From NCBI GenBank assembly GCA_038501625.1, contig JAZAYU010000714.1, positions 1 through 64,000 on the forward strand: a stretch of DNA of 64,000 nucleotides, given 5' to 3'. Under the pieces are notes generated by a model. The model searched no databases. It saw only the letters and a list, made by a program, of their open reading frames with translations, and was not told the DNA's origin. The stretch is from Corbicula japonica. Taxonomy: Eukaryota > Mollusca > Bivalvia > Venerida > Cyrenidae. Positions 21,589-31,184 of the stretch are shown one piece after another. Every line of letters starts with the position of its first letter. The first letter of the stretch is position 1. The translations under genes were made by a program, and so were the position numbers.

Positions 21589-22740
21589 GTGAGAGTCCTC
21601 GGAGACACAGGCTGTGAGCTAGCAGCAGTCCGGAGGGAATTAGTCCGTGATGATCAGTTGTCAGGAAAGCAAATAGTTATGATAACTATTGATGGCCATG
21701 CTAAGACTGTTCCAACTGCTAAAGTAAGCATTAACACTCCATATTACCAAGGAGAACTAGAGGTCATGGTGCCAAAATCACTCATATGTGATCTTGTTTT
21801 AGGCAATTTACCTGGTGTGCTTGACAAACCAGACCCAAACTGGACTAAGCATCAGGAAACAAACACCTCTATACTGGAGTCAAAAGTTGCTGCAGTCATG
21901 ACAAGAGCCCAAGCTAAGAAAGCTGAGCAACCAATCAGCGCATTGAATGTCCCAACACCCTCTTGCAGCTCAGAAATCAATGTTGATTTTTTGAAACATG
22001 CTCAAAAGGAAGACACGTCATTGGACAAACTATGGTCACACGCCTTGGCCAACAAAGAGCTGATGACCAAAGGTGGTCATAAATATAGATATGAAGACCG
22101 TAAAGGTGTTTTATATCGGATATTTGAACAGAAGGTAGGTTCAAACATAGTTGAGACTATACAGATTGTAGTCCCAAGTTCATTTAGAAAAAGAGTTATG
22201 GAGCTTGCCGATGAGTCAATAGTTGGAGGGCATCTTTCTGCAAAGAAGACAGAAGACAGGATCATGACAAGCTCTTATTGGCCTGGCATTACTATTGATG
22301 TAACTAGGTTTTGTCGCTCATGCGATATATGCCAGAAGACCATTCCAAAGGGAAGGGTAACCAAGGTTCCATTAGGCCAGATGCCTATCATTGATGTGCC
22401 GTTCCACAGAGTGGCTGTGGATCACATTGGACCAATAACGCCAGCATCCGAAAGGGGAAATCGCTATATACTGACTGTGGTTGACTATGCAACAAGATAT
22501 CCTGAAGCAGTAGCGCTACCCATGATAGAAACAGAACGAGTTGCTGAGGCATTGCTCGACATATTCGCCAGAGTAGGCTTCTCCACTGAGATGTTAAGTG
22601 ACAGAGGTTCCCAGTTCACCTCTGATATGATGCGAGAAGTCAATAGACTGGTCTCAGTAAAACAACTATTCACAACACCCTATAATCCAAAGTGCAACGG
22701 ATTATGTGAAAGAATGAATGGGGTGTTGAAAGCTGTGTAA
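21586..22740 (+). pseudogene. pol: Pol part 1: aspartic protease and integrase (ends at a nonsense codon)
   Basis: Open from 21586; residue numbers here count from the ATG at 21589. Protease: catalytic DTG at residues 6-8 and a DLVLG flap-end motif near 67-71. Integrase: zinc-binding region with GGHL and CRSCDIC, where the usual first histidine of the HHCC set is not seen. Catalytic D278, D338 and E374, with 35 residues between the last two (VDHIGP, SDRGSQFTS, CERMN). The frame stops at TAA 22738, in the middle of the integrase core end, and continues in the same frame at 22741. The protein is therefore truncated. Integrase follows protease directly, ahead of RT. Confidence 0.9.
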
Positions 22741-24495
22741 AGGAAAATGTGCCAAGAAAGACCAAAAGGCTGGGACAGAAATCTGTCTGCTGTGCTGTTC
22801 GCATACAGGGAAGTTCCACTCCTGTATGGCCGAACCGTTAGAGGGCCAATGCAGGCTCTTAAGGAACTATGGACAGAGCAAGAAACACCTGAGGCTAGAA
22901 ACACATATGAGTTTGTGTTAGATTTAAAGCAGCGTTTAGAAGAAACCTGCAAGGTTGCAAGGGAAAGCCTCAAAGAATCACAGCAGACCTATAAGCACCA
23001 CTATGACAAGTCTTCTAGACCAAGAAGCTTGAAAGTGGGTGACAAAGTGTTGGTCCTTCTACCAACCAGCAATAATAAGATGATGCTTCAATGGAAAGGT
23101 CCATATGAAGTGTTAGAGGTAGTCAATAAGATGGACTACAGAGTGAAGGTTGAAAACAGGATAGCCACCTATCACATCAATCTACTAAAACGGTACGAAG
23201 AAAGAACAGACGTAGTCTTTGCAACCGTAGCTATCATTGAGCCAGAGGTTGATGACCATTTAAGTGCTGTGGACGATGAAAACCTCCTGCAACTGCCAAG
23301 TGTTACAGCGGGGGAAACATGCAAAGATGTGCAAATAAACACAGATTTGTCGCTTGAACAAAAAGACCAGGCGTTGAAGCTTGTGAAAGAGTTCAGCGAC
23401 ATTTTCTCAGAGCAACCTGGATGCACAACTTTGGCCGAACATAGGGTGGAGCTAACCAGCACAGCCCCAGTACGGGTAAAACAATACCCAATACCGTATG
23501 CCAAGAGGAAAGATGTGGAAGTAGAAGTACAGGCTATGCTCGAAGCCAATATTATAGAACCAGCCACATCAGAATATAACTCGCCCATAGTGATGGTGCG
23601 GAAGAAGGATGGCAGTAATAGGTTCTGTATTGACTTTAGAAAATTAAATGCAGTCACCAAGTTTGACACAGAAAATATGGGCAATATTGACGACATAATG
23701 GCTAAGCAAACATCCGACAAGTATTTTACAAAGGTCGATTTGGCCAAAGGCTACTGGCAAATTCCAGTTGCTGAAGACTGTCGTCAGTATACGGCATTTA
23801 CAACGGAGTCCGGAACTTATCAATTCCGAAAAATGCTCTTTGGCATGATGAATTCAGGAGCTACATTTCATCGCATGATGCGTAAATTGCTCGCTGACTG
23901 CCACAATGCCGACAACTATGTCGACGATGTTCTGGGGCATACAGTATCTTGGGAGCAACACCTGGACATGTTGAGAGATCTGTTTGCCAGAATTAGAAGT
24001 GCCGGCCTAACAGTTAAGCCTTCTAAATGTCTAATAGGCTTTAGCAATATTGGATTCACCGGGCACATGATTGGCAATGGTATTCTTCAAATGGAAGAAG
24101 AAAAGCTGGAGAAAATTCGTCAAGCTGAAGTTCCAGCCACGAAGAGACAAGTTAGGGCATTTCTGGGCTTGACCAGCTACTACAGGCGGTTCATCCCATC
24201 ATTTGCTGAGACAGCCGCGCCGCTGACTGATCTCACAAAGAAAGGTCAGCCAAACAAATTGAACTGGGGCATGGCACAAGACAAGGCCTTTAAGTCACTG
24301 AAGGACCAATTAACGCGGGCACCGATTCTCCGTCTGCCTGATTTTGAAAGAAAGTTCATCCTTCAGTGTGATGCTTCAGAGAATGGAATAGGAGCTGCAC
24401 TGTTACAGCACCATGACGATGGCCTGTTTCCCACGGCGTTTGCCAGCAAAAAGTTGCTCCCACGTGAAAAAAAACTATTCCGTGATAGAGCGTGA
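22741..24495 (+). pseudogene. pol: Pol part 2: integrase C-terminus, reverse transcriptase, start of RNase H
   Basis: Same frame as part 1; residues are counted from ATG 22747. It begins with the integrase C-terminal region and a GPY/F-type module (WKGPYEV, 116-122). A linker follows, then a gypsy-type RT: PIPYAKR, SPIVMVRKKDG, FTKVDLAKGYWQIPV and the catalytic YVDD at 391-394, then the AFLGLTSYYRRFIPSFAE block. RNase H starts with LQCDASENGIGAALLQ (catalytic D542). The frame is lost in a run of eight A near 24467 and terminates at 24493-24495. RT and RNase H being downstream of integrase is read directly from this frame. Confidence 0.93.
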
Positions 24496-24718
24496 ATGTT
24501 TTGCAATAGTATTTGGTATACGAAAATTCCAGAAGTACTTATATGGTACACAATTTGTGATACAGACAGATCACAATGCTATGTCTTACATACAGAAAAG
24601 TAAGATTGAGAACTGCAGAATAATGAGATGGGCATTATTTCTGCAAAACTACAACTTCACTATACAGGCAATTAAAGGTTCGGAAAACTTTCTTGCCGAT
24701 TATTTAAGCAGACAGTAA
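24470..24718 (+). pseudogene. pol: Pol part 3: remainder of RNase H, shifted frame
   Basis: After the A-run frameshift the RNase H reading continues in another frame. Landmarks are NYSVIERECFAIVFGIRKF, the catalytic-loop QTDHNAM and the terminal GSENFLADYLSRQ typical of gypsy RNase H ends, then TAA. It ends 65 bp before the 3' LTR, so there is no room for an env gene or for a second integrase. Confidence 0.88.
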
Positions 24719-24768
24719 TCAGCCATAAAAATCATTCATAAAGCTTGAAAACGAAAGATCGTTTTCTT

Positions 24769-24778
24769 AAGAAGGGGG
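24769..24778 (+). promoter_or_regulatory. Polypurine tract
   Basis: AAGAAGGGGG, 5 bases before the 3' LTR, is the expected primer for plus-strand synthesis. Confidence 0.8.
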
Positions 24779-24783
24779 CTATT

Positions 24784-25782
24784 TGTCAGGAATGATTTTG
24801 AGTTTCTGTTTAATTATATAGATACATATACAAATGTATATGAAATCATAAATTCATGTATAATAATTGTATTAATTAGGTTGAAGTTGTTTTAATCACA
24901 CAGATTGATGCACTGACAATTTTGCTTGACATAGATAATGTCATTTGTGAAAGTTTTAACATTTAGTGAATTTGTGATTTTAAGACGTTTTGAAGACGTT
25001 TTGGTCTTATGTAAAATTGTATCATAGCTTGTAACCATTGTGTTGTTAAATATAAGGTAAATTTAAAGGGGTCGGTTTCAACTTTTAGAACAGGAAGTTG
25101 TTTAAATGCAACCAAGACTTGCAAATACAACACTGGCTGGCTTAAGATAGTTAGCGAGGCCAACTGGCTGGCTTAAAGTAGTTAGCGAGGCCAATATTTG
25201 TGCTACCGAAAGGTTTCCGCGTTTTCTGTGTGAGCTTGCTCCTCAGAGAGGTTACTTAGTACGTAGTACAATTATAGTGTTGTAACACAAAGGCAGAATC
25301 AGATATACAGTGTACGGTTCCTTCGACTACTGCCGTAGTCTCTTATGAAGCCCAGCTTCTCCGAGAAGGCAGCATAGATTGAACAATCTGTTATCAAGAT
25401 TCATAGAGTCTATAGGAGTTGAAACTCCATACGGTTAGGACTTCATAGTCCCAACATAATAGTAGTGGCTTACGTCCACAGAGTTGAAGCTGCTCGATAG
25501 ATAGTCCATAGAAAGACGTGGCTTATAAAGAAACTTGTTGAGGCCAAAACGTATGTGATCATCTCTAATTAGTTTTCAATAAAAATCATTGTAAATCACA
25601 TAGCTCAACATTTCAATTCAATCATATAAGCAAAGTAGCTTGAGAAAAATTACTATATAGTTGGTATATCAACCACAGTCTAAGGCATCGCCACCTTGTT
25701 AACAAACCCTTTTATATTGTTCAAAGCTAAAAGATTGAACAGTCTTCAATAAAGACATAGGTTCTCTCGGTAGCTCTTGACA
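24784..25782 (+). repeat. 3' LTR
   Basis: 999 bp, TGTCAGG...TTGACA, uninterrupted. It carries an AATAAA at 25748-25753 about 29 bp from its end. It retains two segments (about 20 and 70 bp) missing from the 5' copy. The ORF on the opposite strand near 24963 is an LTR shadow. Confidence 0.93.
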
Positions 25783-25900
25783 GTTTTCAAATTGTTCGTT
25801 TTAAAAACTCGTTTTCTTTTCCTTTCGTCGCTTTGGGTGTATGCAGGGTCTGTGTTTTTTTAATGGGGTTATTCCTAATATGCAGTATTCAACTTTAATT
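25783..25900 (-). repeat. R1 repeat, right part, after the LTR element
   Basis: It starts with the GTTTT target duplication and resumes the R1 - strand order (TTTTCCTTTCGTCG, GTATGCAGGGTCTGTG, ATTCCTAATATGCA), completing the copy begun at 18955. Confidence 0.6.
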
Positions 25901-26059
25901 ATCTCAAAATAATTCAAGACATGACACTAGTGCTATCCCTCAAAATGATCATAATTATATAATATACAGTTGTTAGTTTTTTTTATTGCTTTTATAGTTG
26001 TAGGATTTCAGTTTAATTTATATTTAGGTGTTATTGTAAATTATTAATGATTTAGTCTA

Positions 26060-26130
26060 TGACCGGGATTCGAACCGCTACGGCGATATCGCCTAGTCAC
26101 ACAAATCTGAGCACATTACCCACGGAACAT
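26060..26130 (-). repeat. tRNA-like sequence on the - strand (SINE or pseudogene)
   Basis: The reverse complement contains a canonical pol III B box, GGTTCGAATCC, preceded by GGCGATATCGCC and an A-box-like CTCAGATTTGTGTGACTAGG. Cloverleaf stems pair poorly, so it is probably the head of a tRNA-derived SINE rather than a gene. No clear body or tail was delimited. Confidence 0.45.
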
Positions 26131-27970
26131 GCCAAGGAGAACTCCAAAAATGTTACGCGGAAAGCGTTCATAGTGTGACACCGGTTATCGATGTATACTG
26201 ATGACAATACTGGCTTATTTGGCCCGAGAGAGCGGCCACACTGCACACACAAGAGATATTGTCAATTATAGGTGATTTACTCTCAGAACGGGAATCAATA
26301 GTAGTGATTGCAGTGCCCCTTATTCATTACAACGTTTGTTAAATGATATGTAAAAGTTGTAGATTACTCCATTGTCACAACACTCCTCTCCTTCACATAT
26401 TTCACAGCTGGAGCTGATACATGTACAGGTTCAATCAATCAAAATGTTTATTTCATTTATATTTTCATAAACCATTGTTTGTTGTTAGATAATTTATTGA
26501 AGTATTACGTAACTACGAGATATGACCAAAATTTTAAAAGTTGTATTCAGTCTTGTACGAAAATACCTTTTTTTAGGGTTCAGCAAAGTACCAAATTTGA
26601 AAATCTCATTGAATTAATAACGATACAAGTTTTAAATGTAAGTTTTACATGTATTCAACTTTGTAGAAAGTGATATTAAACCTGAATATTCGTGTTCCAA
26701 TACAAGCAGTGCGACCTACGGTTCTAAATTTTGAAGTTTAAATAATATTTGTGAGACTTGTTTACAGTATTAGTATGGTTAAAAGTAGCCAAAAACAAGT
26801 ATAGACCTTCTACAAGAGGAAAATAAATAAAAAGATAATGTTAAAACAAAATAACAAAAACTAAACACAAGACATAACAGCCAATAAGGGGACAAAAACA
26901 AACCAAATGAAAATAGGTTTGTATACTCTCTCGGAGCGGTCAGAAGCAACAAAATGTCAGGTACTGGGGCTTAAACATATCAACTTGCACAATCCCGTCT
27001 ATCATGTTCAGCATTTAATAACAGCAAAAGCTGCAATGCTTCAGTCATTGGCGATAAAATGCTTATTATATACAAATATAGGAGAAAGCCGCCCTTATAA
27101 ACACACTGTAACAAAAAACCAGGATAGACTATAATATCACAATTAATGCAACTTGTGGCAAAACACGTGGTCTTTCTATCAGGTTTTGGGGGCACCAGCA
27201 CTCGTTCCCGCAAGATTTTAAAATGAACGGACACGAACAAATTACCTTGGTGAAAAATCTCTTACCCACCCACCTACGCCATTTGGCTTGATGAAAAGCA
27301 TGCAACAAAACACCCACCGAACAAATATAGCTAATCGCATAGTCAAACTAAGTGTACTGGTTATACATGACGTTTTTGAGATCAGAAAATAATAAGTATA
27401 AAATCAGCAAAAACATAAAGTCAAGAATTATAAAAATTTAAAAGACTTTTTAAAGATATTTTTCAAAAGAAACATTCATGATTATCTTCTTTTACATACA
27501 GTTAAAGGGAAAGTTCTGCTGTAAAGGTGATACATGTTATCAACAACCATGCAGAATGCTGTAGAATATTTCCTTGTATTCTTTCTTGTTTTGATTTACT
27601 GATTTTTACTACAAATGGAATACTTTGCTGACCATTGGACTTGTCCTCTACATTAACCCCTGCTTTCTATGGCATCACATAAATTAACAACAATTTGCAA
27701 AACAATGGATTATTTATCTGATAACGACATTTTAATGTAGTTGTCTATTCCATATATAAGTTAAACATGTTATTTCACCTGAGACAGTTGTTTCGTGTCT
27801 TTGATTGATGTATAAAAAATCTCGTGATCAAAATACTCTCTCACTTAGTCAAAGTACACTCTGGAATGAACTTAAAACATTGATTGTTGTCAGTTTTTTT
27901 ATTTCTGAATTTTGCGAAATATTAACAAAACATAGGCTTTGATATAATCAAAGACCAGAGTAGACGTTCA
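26131..27970. other. Intron, nothing recognised
   Basis: Continuation of the 10.8-kb intron. ORFs at 26479-26673 and 26907-27134 have no domains or exon-like borders. Confidence 0.45.
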
Positions 27971-27974
27971 GACT

Positions 27975-28262
27975 ACAGCATTGGAGTCATTTCACCAAGA
28001 CAACTTGTATTTGTTTGTTGGTGCACCCTAGAACCTGGTTTAAACCCCCAGTGGCAATTTGTTTTGCCACTAACCGTTCCAATGCACTATCCCCAAAGGT
28101 TCTCTTTTTCGTTAATTGCTTTGTGGCGTCCTATTTGAATTGACATATTTATATCAAACATGCTCTCTCTCTTTTCCTCTCTTCTTTTTCGCTGCGTGGG
28201 GAGGCTGTGTTTTGTGAGTAAGGCGATTCCTGATATGCATATTTTACTTTTTATAAATAATT
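27975..28262 (-). repeat. R1 repeat, well-conserved partial copy
   Basis: On the - strand it shows the full 5' half of R1: GATATGCATATT end, CCTCCCC, CCAGTGGCAATTTG, CTAGAACCTGGTTTAAAC and CACCAAGACAACTTG. It lacks the CACACTTGCCCC part that other copies have next to the GTGCACC block. Confidence 0.7.
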
Positions 28263-28663
28263 ATTATTAAACCACTAAGATGTTTACTGGAGTACCAACT
28301 TACATTCTACAATTATTATTTAATTTTCCAGTTGGTATGTGATATAAAATAAAACTTATTTTAATCATAAACACATTTTATTTTTATTGATAGATTTTTT
28401 TTGACCTTTGCAATTTCCGACATTGACACATCAATAACAAACGACAACTGACAATTGTATGGGCTATAGTTGTCAAAAATGCTTTAAGTTCATACATTCA
28501 AACAGCATATACCATTGTCATGTACACTTAGCCAATGTTCTAACGACACCGATCTTTTTTTAATTTCTCCGCATAGAATTGGAGTACAATCTTCGAATTT
28601 TACTTCTTCATCTGAAATTTTCATTGAAATCCCTCTGTGCGTTCTTTAACCAAAGACATTTAA

Positions 28664-28913
28664 TCGAGGTGAGGGCAAAACCAAAAGTCACAAAATTGAC
28701 CTAAGTTTTTGTGTAGAGGATATACTAAAACCGGCAAAAACTGCTGAAAAATCTTATTTGTAACAGCTAAACAATCGCATTATTGCATAATTGCATAGAA
28801 TTGATCAAAATCACTTCAAAATCCATATTAAAACAATAAGACATGAATTTTCGTTTACGGAAAATATACCCCCTTCCGACAATTGTGTGACCTTTGGTTT
28901 TACTCCTACCTTG
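28664..28913. mobile_element. MITE of about 250 bp (family C)
   Basis: The terminal inverted repeats are TCGAGGTGAGGGCAAAACC...GTCACA and its complement at the right (TGTGACCTTTGGTTTTAC...ACCTTGA). A second copy with the same internal block (ACAGCTAAxCAATCGCATTATTG) lies at 40069-40320. It has no ORF. Confidence 0.65.
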
Positions 28914-29544
28914 AATAAATGTCAGAGGTTTCTAAATATGTGAAGAGAATTTAATATTTTTTCATACAAAGAAGTAAAAGTGATTTATCTTATTATATTT
29001 CGTTTGCAGAATATATCCCAAATATTTGTTGAGAAAATCAAAAAAATGATCGGTGTAGTTAGAACATTGTTTAAGTGTATTTCTAGTCACCAGTTTACCT
29101 ATACTAATCAACATCCGTTAGTATTACGGAAAGTTGTAATTGTCGAACGAGTTACAAGTAAAAATAATGCATGATCCAAACATATAGCAAATGAGTGTTC
29201 CTTATAAATGCAATCATTATTTGATTATTTCGAACAGGCGATTGTAAAGTTAAATGTTTTGCATTTGTGTATGAACTGAGAGGAAGCCAAACGTATAATA
29301 TACAATTTTCTATGGATTTAGCTGCTTGTGTGTGGATTAGTAAAAACTCCCTTTTGTCTTAAGCAACTGTTTGTATTGATAAGACAAAAACTGTTTGTAA
29401 ATGTTTTGGTTAATCTATTGCAAGGTTAATAATAAACACATTATGCGTTGGGGTTTTTGCACCATGGTTATCTATTTTCTATTAGGAGTCCAAATTGGAA
29501 GAAGTCAGCATTATGCTTTCATGCTTTATATTGCTATATTTTAG
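28914..29544. other. End of the long intron
   Basis: No repeat or ORF of note before the acceptor ttgctatattttag at 29544. Confidence 0.45.
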
Positions 29545-29689
29545 GTAGAATTATACAGTGGTAGCGAGGAGAGTACCAGGAAAACACTCAGCTTAAGAGT
29601 ACGAAACATTCAGATGGACGACTTTGGGGAATATACCTGCTATGCACAAAACAGCATTTCAAGTGACCGAGAAACTATGCTGCTATACG
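29545..29689 (+). CDS. Exon encoding C-terminal half of Ig domain 3
   Basis: The acceptor is ctatattttag at 29544 and the donor is TACG|GTAAAT at 29690. It enters in phase 0 and leaves in phase 1. It encodes VELYSGSEESTRKTLSLRVR then NIQMDDFGEYTCYAQNSISS. The D-D-F-G-E-Y-T-C-Y-A-x-N-S signature with cysteine 280 closes domain 3 and is strongly lachesin/IgLON-like. Its phase-1 exit fits both the terminal exon at 31057 and the optional segment at 29882. Confidence 0.95.
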
Positions 29690-29881
29690 GTAAATAGGCG
29701 TTTTTGGAATATGGGTCTGCAAATTAATCCAAGGAACGGTTGGCATTCTCTTTTATCAGTTTTCAAAAAAAAAACACCTAATTGAACAGTGAGTCGCGTA
29801 AAGACTGTTTCTTACTGCATCTAAATTATAAAATATCACTGTGTCATATATTTATAAAAAGGGTTATTGAATCTTTTTTAG

Positions 29882-30082
29882 ATTATTCCATCCATACAAA
29901 ATATAAAACGACAACACAGAAGGCGCTCCTGATAGAGCCAACGCCTAGGTTAATTACAAGCGCACCGATGAAACCAAATGGAGTAATTACCGCAAGCGAT
30001 AAAGGAAACATACCTCAGTGGACCAGTAAAGACGTTATCCTTAACAACAATGGATGGACCCCCGACAGGTCGAAAATACCTG
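29882..30082 (+). CDS. Candidate cassette exon (stalk extension), uncertain
   Basis: An open frame of about 188 codons covers this region, unusual in DNA this AT-rich. A pyrimidine-rich acceptor (aatcttttttag at 29881) enters in the phase needed after 29689. A donor CCTG|GTAATG at 30083 leaves in phase 1, as the terminal exon requires. The resulting 201-nt segment is symmetric (67 codons), so it could be included or skipped without breaking the frame. It would encode a Thr/Lys/Pro-rich linker (KTTTQKALLIEPTPR) with no Ig motif or cysteine, placed between Ig domain 3 and the GPI signal. There is no direct proof of use. Chance openness or an alternative 3' end in the longer frame are the alternatives. 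Confidence 0.5.
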
Positions 30083-30829
30083 GTAATGATGATTACGCTT
30101 ATCACAGTGAAGTTGAAAAGCGTACTGGATTCCGAACAAGCAAATGTTCCGGCACATTTCTTGCAGTCTGTACGTTTAGTGTACCGCATGACCTTGTGTT
30201 TTGTTTTATTTTTCAAACTAATGTATGCCATCTGAGAATATTTTGTTGGAGGTATTTCTTTGTCGTTTTTTCCGTTACCGTAGGATTGTGTTGTTGTTTT
30301 TCATTGAACAATGAGGCCAATATATCATTCAAATATGTGAACTAGTATTAAATGGTTTCACAGTTATTCTCTATTAATAAACTTTTTGTCTTTACCATGT
30401 ATTCCAGAATCACTAAAATGTGTATTAGCGGGCATCTCTGTTATGTGCAATTATAAGCAGTATAAAAGTTTACTTAAATGGTCACTTGTTAGTGACCAAT
30501 ACCAAGGCGCTGAAACGGATAATCTCTGTACAATTGTGACAACAGTTTTTCTTAAGATATTTATAAGAAAATGGTGTTTTTTTTTAAAGTGAAAAACTGC
30601 CTTTATATTTAATAGTATGAGAGTATATAATGGAAGCGGCATTGCCCGGCTGCACTCGTAGAAATGATTGATTGTTTTAAAGTTACATTCAACTGTAGAA
30701 TAAGCAAAGTAAACGCCGCACAACAACATCGATTTGGCTCAAAGCGCGAAAATTCAAACTCTCGAAACTAAATGATTTCATTGTATGCTTTTGAATAATT
30801 TATATAATATTCACCATAACATAAAGAAG

Positions 30830-30975
30830 AGAAGTGGAAAATGCATCAGATATGGCCACATTCAAGACACAGCCTCCCCAAACAGCCAAAAAAGTAATTA
30901 TCAGTTTCAAAATAGAACCTATAGAACCTACCCCCCCCCCCCCACCAAACGAAGAACATGAGGGGTTACCGCATA
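30830..30975 (+). repeat. R1 repeat, partial, with poly-C expansion
   Basis: ATATGGCCACATTC, ACAGCCTCCCCAAACAGCC, ATCAGTTTCAAAATAGA and GAGGGGTTACCGC are R1 landmarks in + order. A run of about 14 C interrupts it near 30930. It lies about 80 bp upstream of the terminal exon. Confidence 0.6.
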
Positions 30976-31056
30976 ATCTTCGATTTTTATTTCAAAAGAA
31001 ATCCTGATTTTTATTGTTGTTGTTATTAGCAAATCCTGTTTATTTATGATTCACAG

Positions 31057-31184
31057 GTGGTGAGAATGCTGCTCTTGGTAGTAAAAATCGAGGTAACAAG
31101 CACCGGGGAAGCATAACAACAATATTACTGTTCATCATCGGCCTTACCATTACGTCGTTACTCACGACGCAGTTCTATTTATAG
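31057..31184 (+). CDS. Terminal exon: linker and GPI-anchor signal
   Basis: The acceptor is tatgattcacag at 31056 and the stop is TAG at 31182-31184. It enters with two bases of codon 297. It encodes GENAALGSKNRGNKHRGS followed by a hydrophobic run (TTILLFIIGLTITSLL) and a short end. A hydrophilic, basic, small-residue stretch followed by a C-terminal hydrophobic run with almost nothing after it is the usual GPI-attachment signal. The omega site is probably among the G/S/N residues near RGS. A single-pass membrane anchor is unlikely because no cytoplasmic tail remains. Confidence 0.9.

Larger units (their letters stand above)
19073..25782 (+). mobile_element. Ty3/gypsy LTR retrotransposon with integrase before RT (Gmr1-like order)
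   Basis: A full-length element of 6.7 kb bounded by LTRs that start TGTCA and end TGACA, with a GTTTT target duplication. The order is 5' LTR, tRNA-Pro-type primer site, gag with coiled coil and zinc knuckle, protease, integrase, RT, RNase H, polypurine tract, 3' LTR; no envelope frame exists. The RT is gypsy-type (YVDD box, AFLGLTSYYRRFIP block) but integrase lies upstream of it. This order is documented for Gmr1-like elements and normally marks Ty1/copia. The copy is defective: in-frame stops at 21376, 21583 and 22738 and a frameshift in the A run near 24467. The LTRs differ by roughly a dozen substitutions plus indels, so the insertion is fairly recent. Confidence 0.93.
5871..31184 (+). 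other. Lachesin/IgLON-like GPI-anchored Ig adhesion gene (5'-partial)
   Basis: Seven exons splice in consistent phase into an open frame of 338 residues plus a stop. The product has three Ig domains (Cys pairs at residues 26-86, 129-177 and 220-280) followed by a short basic linker and a hydrophobic tail of about 20 residues. This is the architecture of lachesin and the IgLON proteins, GPI-anchored outer-membrane adhesion molecules of neurons and epithelial junctions that bind homophilically or to each other. Sequons NVT (13), NVT (130) and NVS (166) suggest N-glycosylation. The signal peptide exon is outside or unrecognised, since the first exon seen starts with two bases of a split codon. 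The introns are large (9.6 and 10.8 kb) and full of repeats, including an LTR retrotransposon in the same orientation. Distinguishing lachesin from IgLON or other three-Ig members needs a phylogeny. Confidence 0.9.

Noticed and set aside
24784..25782. An envelope gene or a second integrase near the 3' end of the LTR element
   Set aside because: Only 65 bp separate the RNase H stop from the 3' LTR.
26060..26130. Functional tRNA gene on the - strand
   Set aside because: The B box is good but the stems do not form a cloverleaf.
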